Shown piece after piece: positions 1 through 5,611 of a stretch of 6,704 nucleotides of DNA. Source of the DNA: an uncultured Desulfobulbaceae bacterium (GTDB lineage Bacteria; Desulfobacterota; Desulfobulbia; Desulfobulbales; BM004); NCBI GenBank assembly GCA_947258675.1, contig CAMYJP010000115.1, forward strand, positions 1-6,704. Reading direction: 5' to 3'. A program made the position numbers and the translations under genes. The notes under the pieces were generated by a model that saw only the letters and a program-made list of their open reading frames with translations, had not been told where the DNA came from and searched no databases. The stretch's first letter is position 1. The number at the start of each line of letters is the position of its first letter.

Positions 1-1390
1 AAGGTTCTACGATTTCAGTTAAAAATTCATCGGTTTGCTCTGCGGCACGCCCGGTAAATTGCTGATAATCATTGATACAAAGTGTCAATTCCTCCATGGT
101 AAATGGAATTCTGTCATCTTCAGCCATTCTGTCCAACAGGTCATTTTCCTCTCCATGTTCTTTTACTCGTTTTCCTGCTGCAACCGAATGTTCCTTTATT
201 ACCTCGTGCACCTCTTGTCTGCTTTGCCCCTTTTCAACACATGCCATCAAAATTTTTTCAGTTGCCATAAATGGAAGCTCCTGCCTAAGATAACGATTAA
301 TTTGATTTGGAAACACAATCATATCGGCTGTAATATTCAAATATAGCTTAACTATTGCATCACTAAGTAAAAAAGCTTGAGGAAGATCCATGCGCCTTAT
401 TGCCGAGTCATCGAGTGTTCTCTCAAACCACTGGTTGGCAAAGGTTGCAGCACTGTTACTGCTCAACCCCATCAATTTGCGCGCTAAACCGGTCATTCTT
501 TCAGACCGCATCGGATTCCTTTTGTAAGCCATGGCGGAGCTGCCTACTTGCTTCTTAGCAAAAGGCTCTTCCTGAACTTTCAAGTTTGACATAAGCCTGA
601 GGTCTACTGCGAATTTGTGTGCAGAAGCGCCAAATCCGGAAAGAGTTTCTATGGTTTTCATATCAAGCTTCCTGGGGTAGGTTTGCCCGGTCACAGGATA
701 AACATCTTTGAAACCTAATTTAGAGGCTACCAAAGAATCAAGCTGTCTTACCTTATCATGGTCCCACCCAAACAACTCAATAAAAGTGGCCTGGGTGCCA
801 ACAGTTCCTTTTGCTCCCCGTGCTTTAATCTGCCTCTCAAGAAATTCAAAATACTCAAGATCCATCAAAAGATCCTGAATGTACAGCGTGTGCCTTTTCC
901 CAACCGTAGTTGGCTGTGCAGGCTGGTAATGTGTATATCCTAAAGTTGCTAAATCTTTATACTTTTTGCAAAATATGGCAAGATTGTCAATAATGTTAAT
1001 TATGCCTTTTTTAATAAGATTAAGACCTTTCTTTTGAATAATTAAATCAGTATTACAAACTACGAACTGTGAAGTAGCCCCAAGATGGATAATAGGCTCA
1101 GCCAGGGGACATTGTTTACCATATGCAAACACATGAGCCATAACATCATGTCTGATTTCTTTTTCTTTTTGGGAAGCAAGATCAAAATCAATATCAGTTA
1201 CATGTGCTTTAAGCTGATCGATCATTTCACTGGTAACAATTTTATCAAGCCCAAGCTCATGCTGAGCTTCAGCAAGAGCAATCCAACAGCGTCTCCAGGT
1301 TTCAAATTTTGTTCGCTCTGAAAAGAGCTGCTGCATTTCAAGGCTTGTATATCGGCTGACCAGTGGTTCCTGGTAAACATCACGGTTCAT
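1..1390 (-). CDS. purB: Adenylosuccinate lyase (human-like ADSL type), C-terminus cut by window edge
   Basis: PurB catalyses two fumarate-releasing eliminations in the cytoplasm: SAICAR to AICAR in IMP synthesis, and adenylosuccinate to AMP. The frame is open from ATG at 1390 to the left edge and gives 463 residues. It belongs to the fumarase/aspartase superfamily. Visible motifs are HDVMAHV (81-87, first conserved His), IHLGATS (101-107), GYTHYQPAQPTTVGKR (151-166, catalytic His154), KGTVGTQATF (194-203), the flexible-loop signature GSSAMAYKRNPMRSER (283-298), QWFERTLDDS (320-329) and RQELPFMATEKI (369-380). The order and wording follow human ADSL from end to end, not the shorter B. subtilis form. 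By that comparison only about 15-20 C-terminal residues are missing. The usual Pro of SSAMP is Ala288. AAGGAG lies 5 nt before the ATG, which fixes the start. The gene lies outside the upstream operon, after a likely terminator. The family call is near certain; the subtype comes from remembered alignment. Confidence 0.96.
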   Translation of the reverse strand, partial: MNRDVYQEPLVSRYTSLEMQQLFSERTKFETWRRCWIALAEAQHELGLDKIVTSEMIDQLKAHVTDIDFDLASQKEKEIRHDVMAHVFAYGKQCPLAEPIIHLGATSQFVVCNTDLIIQKKGLNLIKKGIINIIDNLAIFCKKYKDLATLGYTHYQPAQPTTVGKRHTLYIQDLLMDLEYFEFLERQIKARGAKGTVGTQATFIELFGWDHDKVRQLDSLVASKLGFKDVYPVTGQTYPRKLDMKTIETLSGFGASAHKFAVDLRLMSNLKVQEEPFAKKQVGSSAMAYKRNPMRSERMTGLARKLMGLSSNSAATFANQWFERTLDDSAIRRMDLPQAFLLSDAIVKLYLNITADMIVFPNQINRYLRQELPFMATEKILMACVEKGQSRQEVHEVIKEHSVAAGKRVKEHGEENDLLDRMAEDDRIPFTMEELTLCINDYQQFTGRAAEQTDEFLTEIVEP

Positions 1391-1395
1391 AATCA

Positions 1396-1401
1396 CTCCT
1401 T
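1396..1401 (-). promoter_or_regulatory. Shine-Dalgarno sequence of purB
   Basis: AAGGAG on the minus strand, 5 nt before the ATG at 1390. It is the strongest ribosome binding site in the window and supports the chosen purB start. Confidence 0.8.
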
Positions 1402-1457
1402 ATTGCAAAATAAAATTGCCACCAACAATATAAAATGGTTTATGCGATACAAATAGA

Positions 1458-1470
1458 ACTAACAGTTAGT
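1458..1470. repeat. Perfect 13-bp palindrome in the purB upstream region (possible operator)
   Basis: ACTAAC-A-GTTAGT is a perfect 6-bp inverted repeat around one central base, lying 68 nt upstream of the purB start codon. Its size suits a dimeric regulator site, but it matches no operator I can name. It does not resemble the PurR boxes I know. The palindrome itself is certain; a regulatory role is only inferred. Confidence 0.4.
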
Positions 1471-1570
1471 ACCATTTATATTTATGTTTGATTTGTTAGA
1501 TTGTACGAATTAGCAAGCCTAATTTAATAATTGTAGATACGACCCAAAGGATACATTGATTTATTGGAGG

Positions 1571-1622
1571 AAAAAAAACAAAGTTATACTATGTCGCATA
1601 ATGTTTATTATGTATACTTTTG
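1571..1622 (-). terminator. Likely intrinsic terminator after recJ
   Basis: On the minus strand, starting about 17 nt after the recJ TAA, the arm CAAAAGTATAC (1622-1612) can pair with GTATAACTTTG (1589-1579). The stem has about ten base pairs with one bulged A on each side. Eight T's follow directly (1578-1571). The 22-nt loop contains a smaller hairpin, CATAAT-AAAC-ATTATG (1612-1597), which competes for the base at 1612. The stem is AT-rich and therefore weak, but its position and T-run fit a Rho-independent terminator that ends the cimA-to-recJ operon and separates it from purB. Confidence 0.5.
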
Positions 1623-1638
1623 CAAATGTGTTGCCATC

Positions 1639-3393
1639 TTATGAGTGTGGTTCATGCACATCAACCAGATTAAGTTCCCAATTTGCACTCCCCTTAAAGT
1701 GATTTTGCCGTAAATTAAACGCAAAATCAAAAAACCGACCATTGCATTTCTCATATAAATGGCCAAAATTAAATCCAATACCATGTCTCATGCTGCCGTT
1801 TTCAGACAAAGAGAACTTAAGATGTTTTTCACCAACAACTTTAGGGTTTGATAATTTTATTTTCCTACAGACAAAAATCGGTTCAGGGTTGCCAATTCCA
1901 AATGGGGATAACCTTGAAAAATACTCCAGGAATTTCTCATTATAAAGTTCATCGACTGATGTAAACAAATCGACTGAAATTTTTGGGACAAAATCATTAT
2001 TGATTGACATTTCAGAAATAACCTTTTCAAACCGTTTCTGAAATGCGATTATATTACTCTCCTTAATTGACATACCGACAGCTCCAGCATGTCCACCAAA
2101 TTTATCAAGCAGAGCGTCGCACTCTTTAAGGGCCTCATATATGTTAATTCCTGGAATTGACCTTCCGGAACCTTTTATTTCTCCACGATAAGAACTAAGT
2201 ATAATAGTAGGTCTGAGAAATAAATCGGAAATTTGGGCAGCAACAATTCCGATAACACCGATATGCCAGTTATTACCAAATATTACCAGAGAATTTCGTT
2301 CGTCATTCTCCAAATTTTCTCTCACAATCTCGGCAACCTCTTCAAAAAGAGCATATTGATAGTTTTTACGGTCTTCATTGGCATGTTCGAGTTCATCAGT
2401 CAAACTCCATGCAACGTCATCTCTTTCAGTGAGAAAAAGATCTACTGCCTTATCGGCCTTTCCCATTCTACCCAGGGCATTTATTCGCGGCCCGATCCGG
2501 TAAGCAATATCCTCCGTAGTAATTTTTTTACTTTTAATTCCGGATGCAGCCACTAACGATCGAATCCCAGGCCGGAATCTACTCTCCAGGACCTCCAGGC
2601 CAGTTCTAACAAATATACGGTTAATTCCTAAAAGAGGAACCATGTCAGAAATTGTGCCCAGAGCGACCAGGTCAAGGTTACATTTCAAATTAGGCATAGT
2701 ATCAGATTGCCAAAACCCTTTTCTATAGAGATGGCTCCTGATGCCCATGGTAAAATAAAAAGCAACCCCTACTCCGGCAAGCTGCTTAAAAGGGAACTCA
2801 CACCCGGCCTGTAAAGGGTTTATAATAGCGTCTGCAGATGGAAGCTCTTCAGGAACTCTATGATGATCAGTAATAATAACGCTAAACCCCAACTGTTTCG
2901 CTATATTCACTTCTTCGAGGTTAGAAATTCCACAATCTACGGTGATCAGTACCCCCCTTCCCTGCTTATTTATACCTTGAATCGAAAGTTTTTTAAGCGC
3001 TTCGATATTAAGGCCATACCCCTCACTGATACGATCAGGTTGATAATAGGTGGGATTGCTTCCAAGGCTTTTAAAAAACAACGTCAGTATCGCAGTGCTT
3101 GTAATACCGTCAACATCATAATCACCATATATTGTTATGGGAATATTGTTCATCAGTGCTTCGCAAATTATAGCAACCGCTTTATCCATGCCCTTCATTT
3201 TAAAAGGAGAAGGCAACTGGCTTAACGATGGGATTAAGAAATCTTCGATCTGCTTTCTGTCTTTAATTCCACGTTGAGAAAGTATCCGAACAATTGACAA
3301 GGGTATATTCAATTCAGTAGCCATTAAACGACAGTGCTCTTCTGCATAATCAGGGAGTGCTGAGCTATCCCATATTTTATCGGATTTATGCAT
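1639..3393 (-). CDS. recJ: Single-stranded-DNA-specific 5'-3' exonuclease RecJ
   Basis: RecJ degrades single-stranded DNA 5' to 3' in RecF-pathway recombination, mismatch repair and processing of stalled forks. It is a cytoplasmic, Mn/Mg-dependent DHH-family enzyme. At 584 residues it is close to the usual RecJ length. The DHH phosphoesterase motifs are intact: ITIYGDYDVDG (86-96, metal ligands Asp91 and Asp93), TVDCGI (151-156), ITDHHRVP (174-181) and LGTISDMVPL (245-254). RecJ-typical RPGIRSL (274-280) and GPRINALGRM (301-310) follow. The DHHA1 domain carries HIGVIGIVA (377-385), GSGRS (408-412) and KFGGHAGAVG (431-440). The last 130 or so residues match the RecJ OB-fold region, with FSRLSPFGIGNPEP as the usual entry motif. 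The start has AGGA 7 nt upstream. It is the last gene of the inferred operon, 63 nt after the phosphatidyltransferase. No catalytic residue is missing, so it should be active. Confidence 0.97.
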   Translation of the reverse strand: MHKSDKIWDSSALPDYAEEHCRLMATELNIPLSIVRILSQRGIKDRKQIEDFLIPSLSQLPSPFKMKGMDKAVAIICEALMNNIPITIYGDYDVDGITSTAILTLFFKSLGSNPTYYQPDRISEGYGLNIEALKKLSIQGINKQGRGVLITVDCGISNLEEVNIAKQLGFSVIITDHHRVPEELPSADAIINPLQAGCEFPFKQLAGVGVAFYFTMGIRSHLYRKGFWQSDTMPNLKCNLDLVALGTISDMVPLLGINRIFVRTGLEVLESRFRPGIRSLVAASGIKSKKITTEDIAYRIGPRINALGRMGKADKAVDLFLTERDDVAWSLTDELEHANEDRKNYQYALFEEVAEIVRENLENDERNSLVIFGNNWHIGVIGIVAAQISDLFLRPTIILSSYRGEIKGSGRSIPGINIYEALKECDALLDKFGGHAGAVGMSIKESNIIAFQKRFEKVISEMSINNDFVPKISVDLFTSVDELYNEKFLEYFSRLSPFGIGNPEPIFVCRKIKLSNPKVVGEKHLKFSLSENGSMRHGIGFNFGHLYEKCNGRFFDFAFNLRQNHFKGSANWELNLVDVHEPHS

Positions 3394-3400
3394 TACAATT

Positions 3401-3404
3401 TCCT
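3401..3404 (-). promoter_or_regulatory. Shine-Dalgarno sequence of recJ
   Basis: AGGA (within TTAGGAAA) on the minus strand, 7 nt before the ATG at 3393. It is modest in strength but well spaced, and it supports this recJ start. Confidence 0.5.
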
Positions 3405-3406
3405 AA

Positions 3407-3418
3407 GGGTTAGAACCC
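3407..3418. repeat. Short inverted repeat just upstream of recJ
   Basis: GGGTT-AG-AACCC (plus strand) is a 5-bp inverted repeat with a 2-nt centre, in the 63-nt gap between the phosphatidyltransferase stop and the recJ start. It sits 2 nt from the recJ Shine-Dalgarno. The two-base centre is too tight for an ordinary hairpin loop, and no T-run follows, so it is not a terminator. It could be a protein site, a small structure affecting recJ translation, or chance. Confidence 0.25.
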
Positions 3419-3456
3419 CGTCTATCCAAGGTATACTATATTTTAAAAATAACAGA

Positions 3457-4008
3457 CTACTTCTCCGTTTGATTTTGATCTGAATTGCTGAGAATTTCAA
3501 AACCAATCAGTAGGTAATGAAAGCCAGAGAATAAGGTTAACAATGCGGTTACAATGACCAGATAAGTATTTAAATACCAGTAGTCAGCAACATATTCACG
3601 ACCAAGAAAAAAACATACTGTCACCAACTGGAAAAAAGTCGTGGTTTTACTGTCTAATGTCGGCTCGATGACAAAGTGCCGATTATTAAGCATGAGAACT
3701 CCAATCCCACCAAGGATTATTACATCGCGACTTACTACAACGACGCTCAGCCACCCTGGAACCTGTTCGAGTATCGCCAAAGCTATATAGGAGGTTGTCA
3801 AAAGCAGCTTATCAGCCAGCGGATCAATATAGGCGCCCAAAAGGGTCTTCTGTTTTAGGACCCTGGCCAGAAAACCGTCAAGAGCGTCACTGACCCCGGC
3901 CACCACAAAAGTTGCCAGAGCAAGATTCGGCTTATTTTCTAATAAAAAAATCACAAGCAATGGAACAAGGAGCAGCCGGAAAACTGTTATTAAATTCGGA
4001 AAGTTCAC
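3457..4008 (-). CDS. CDP-alcohol phosphatidyltransferase (PgsA-like phosphatidylglycerophosphate synthase or CRLS1-type cardiolipin synthase)
   Basis: An inner-membrane enzyme of anionic phospholipid synthesis that moves a phosphatidyl group from CDP-diacylglycerol to an alcohol. The 183 residues carry the complete family signature D-x2-DG-x2-AR-x8-G-x3-D-x3-D at 41-66 (Asp41, Asp44, Gly45, Arg49, Gly58, Asp62, Asp66). Hydrophobic segments lie near 7-22, 28-40, 68-82, 86-107, 123-136 and 148-170, the usual six-helix layout. It is often annotated pgsA by default. However, SRDVIILGG (93-101) and PTLDSKTTTFFQ (116-127) resemble the SRDV and T-x2-SK-x2-T-x2-Q motifs of eukaryotic-type cardiolipin synthase more than the RE and GK-x-KT motifs of E. 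coli PgsA. The acceptor could therefore be phosphatidylglycerol instead of glycerol-3-phosphate. It starts with GTG, overlapping the miaA stop as GTGA, which implies translational coupling; only a weak AGG lies upstream. The family is certain, the exact substrate is not. Confidence 0.93.
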   Translation of the reverse strand: MNFPNLITVFRLLLVPLLVIFLLENKPNLALATFVVAGVSDALDGFLARVLKQKTLLGAYIDPLADKLLLTTSYIALAILEQVPGWLSVVVVSRDVIILGGIGVLMLNNRHFVIEPTLDSKTTTFFQLVTVCFFLGREYVADYWYLNTYLVIVTALLTLFSGFHYLLIGFEILSNSDQNQTEK

Positions 4009-4967
4009 TGTAACCTATTGATATTTTCATTTATGTGGGCTTTTATTTCATCGATTTGATCAGGTTGCACCCAGAGTATCTCCGGATCGCTGTTAAACCA
4101 TGTATACTGTCTCTTAGCATAATGTCTCGTATCTCTTGCCAAAAGTGTAAGGGTTTTCTCCCAATCCCAACTTCCTTCCAGGTATTTTAGAATGTGTCGA
4201 TAGCCAATTGACTGCATAGACTTAAGATTTCCGTGATATCCCATCTTGAGAAGAGCTTCAACTTCATCGACTAAGCCTTGTTGAACCATAACCTCGACTC
4301 GCTGATTTATTCTTTCATAAAGAACCTCTCTGTCACAGGTAAGTCCAAATTTCAGCACACTGCCGGATGTTTTCCTTTTGTTCTGCTCAACAATGTGTTC
4401 AGACCAAGGAGTTCCGGTGGAATGATAAATTTCAATCCCACGCAGAACCCTTTGTGTATCATGGGGGTGGAGCCGAGAAGCAGTTTGTGGATCTATTTCT
4501 TTTAGCTCTTCATAAAGTTTATTAACACCCTTTTCTTTTAACCTGCACTTAATTTTTTCTCTGATGGATGGATCAACTGGTGGTATTTCAAACAATCCCT
4601 GCAACAGTCCTTTTAGATAAAGTCCAGTTCCACCAACCAGCAAGGGAATACGACCTCTCTCCCTAGTTGATTCTATTGCTTTTTCAGCTTCAGTAACAAA
4701 CCGGGCAACGGTATAATTATCATCAGGATCTGCTACATCAATCAAGTGATGTGGAACCGCTTCCTGTTCAACTCTGGTAGGCTTTGCTGTGCCAATATCC
4801 ATGTAACGATATACCTGCATTGAGTCAACACTGATAATTTCACATGAATATTCTTTGGCAATTTCTATAGCGAGACTAGTCTTGCCTATGGCGGTAGGAC
4901 CTACCACAACTATGGCTGAAAATTGCTTGTTGTTCATTTGGAAACGGTTAGCGTCAGACCGGAGCAT
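4005..4967 (-). CDS. miaA: tRNA dimethylallyltransferase MiaA
   Basis: MiaA transfers a dimethylallyl group from DMAPP to N6 of adenosine 37 in tRNAs that read codons beginning with U. This is the first step towards ms2i6A and helps reading-frame maintenance. The protein is 320 residues, close to the family norm. Visible motifs are the P-loop GPTAIGKTS (23-31), ISVDSMQVYRYMDIGTAKP (45-63, with catalytic-region Asp48), VPHHLIDV (71-78), PLLVGGTGLYLKGLL (108-122), LHPHDTQRVLRGIEI (166-180), SIGYRH (253-258) and the C-terminal TRHYAKRQYTWF (280-291). Its ATG overlaps the stop of the preceding gene as TAATG, with no clear Shine-Dalgarno, so initiation probably depends on coupling. An in-frame ATG at 4937 would drop the first ten residues and place the P-loop nearer the start, as in E. 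coli MiaA. It also lacks a clear Shine-Dalgarno, so the start is open; the function is not. Confidence 0.97.
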   Translation of the reverse strand: MLRSDANRFQMNNKQFSAIVVVGPTAIGKTSLAIEIAKEYSCEIISVDSMQVYRYMDIGTAKPTRVEQEAVPHHLIDVADPDDNYTVARFVTEAEKAIESTRERGRIPLLVGGTGLYLKGLLQGLFEIPPVDPSIREKIKCRLKEKGVNKLYEELKEIDPQTASRLHPHDTQRVLRGIEIYHSTGTPWSEHIVEQNKRKTSGSVLKFGLTCDREVLYERINQRVEVMVQQGLVDEVEALLKMGYHGNLKSMQSIGYRHILKYLEGSWDWEKTLTLLARDTRHYAKRQYTWFNSDPEILWVQPDQIDEIKAHINENINRLQ

Positions 4968-5611
4968 TATTCAAAGGAAACATATTTTTTTAAACGATTG
5001 CTTTTAGCCTTGCCGATACCGGAAATGAGCTGGAGATCTGACGGTGATAAAAATCCCCCCTTTTTTTTCCTCAAAGCTATTATTCTTTTCACAATTTGAG
5101 GGCCGACGCCTGGAATTGTGCAAAGAACTTCTTTATTAGCACGATTAATTGGCACAGGTTGAAAAAAAAGTTGCGCCAACCTGGCAGGAACCGCTGTGCT
5201 TTCAGGAAAACGTCTATTTTCAAGATATAAGCCTGAAACCAGTTCACCTTCATTAATAATGGAATACTCAACCGGAGAAATCCAATTTCGCTCTGATTTC
5301 GGGGGAATCAATCCAAATGGATCGTAAAGCGCTGCAAAATCATCAGAGGCTGGAAAGATGCTGGATTTAGGCAAATTATACAGACCGCTCTCTATGTTAT
5401 GACCGGAAAGCCATACATATTGGAAATGATCATCTGAAGCCAGAAAATCTGCGGCCTGCCGCTTCAGCGATGAAAAACTGCAATCTGATAAGCGGAATCC
5501 AAGCAGAAAAAGTCCCAAAACGAGTGGTACCAGAAGCCTCATATCCCGTATAGGCTCTGTTTTTTCAAAAACAAGCCGTTGGCTCTTTGCCTCAGGTTCG
5601 CCCTTGCTCAT
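4967..5611 (-). CDS. Membrane-anchored ComEA-like helix-hairpin-helix DNA-binding protein
   Basis: A 214-residue protein with a hydrophilic, charged N-terminus (1-23), one hydrophobic segment (about 24-42), an extended middle region (43-150), and a C-terminal ComEA-type tandem helix-hairpin-helix domain (about 155-213). The two hairpins are IPGVGPQ (166-172) and ISGIGKA (196-202), with the typical INRANKEVL lead-in (155-163) and basic helices after each. Such domains bind DNA backbone without sequence preference, and ComEA proteins carry DNA across the cell envelope during natural transformation. Topology suggests the HhH domain lies outside the cytoplasmic membrane. The middle contains [16 protein letters not shown] (66-81), loosely like the SLBB domain of Bacillus ComEA, but I cannot confirm this. 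It overlaps the end of cimA by 20 nt and has only a weak upstream GAAAG. ATG at 5542 (Met24), directly before the hydrophobic segment, is an alternative start. A role in competence is unproven; no comEC is present in the window. Confidence 0.82.
   Translation of the reverse strand: MSKGEPEAKSQRLVFEKTEPIRDMRLLVPLVLGLFLLGFRLSDCSFSSLKRQAADFLASDDHFQYVWLSGHNIESGLYNLPKSSIFPASDDFAALYDPFGLIPPKSERNWISPVEYSIINEGELVSGLYLENRRFPESTAVPARLAQLFFQPVPINRANKEVLCTIPGVGPQIVKRIIALRKKKGGFLSPSDLQLISGIGKAKSNRLKKYVSFE

Noticed and set aside
35..346. Plus-strand open frames at 35-346 and 72-293, and those at 758-943 and 1085-1321
   Set aside because: They lie opposite purB, have no recognisable domain or ribosome binding site, and purB reads clearly on the other strand.
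1500..1528. purB promoter with -10 TACAAT (1505-1500) and -35 TTAAAT or ATTAAA
   Set aside because: The -10 is fair, but the -35 matches the consensus at only about three positions. In AT-rich sequence this is expected by chance, so it is not listed as a feature.
1391..1638. Purine riboswitch or small RNA gene in the purB leader
   Set aside because: I see no G/C-paired P1-P3 architecture or conserved purine aptamer loops; the region is simple AT-rich sequence apart from the short inverted repeats.
1742..3225. Plus-strand open frames at 1742-1945, 2233-2556 and 2860-3225
   Set aside because: They are antisense to a fully recognisable recJ. Their translations are low-complexity shadows without motifs.
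3676..4505. Plus-strand open frames at 3676-3858 and 4278-4505
   Set aside because: They are antisense to the phosphatidyltransferase and miaA, with no motif or start signal.
5089..5271. 60-residue minus-strand frame inside the HhH gene
   Set aside because: It is out of frame within a gene with clear domains, and no ribosome binding site precedes it.
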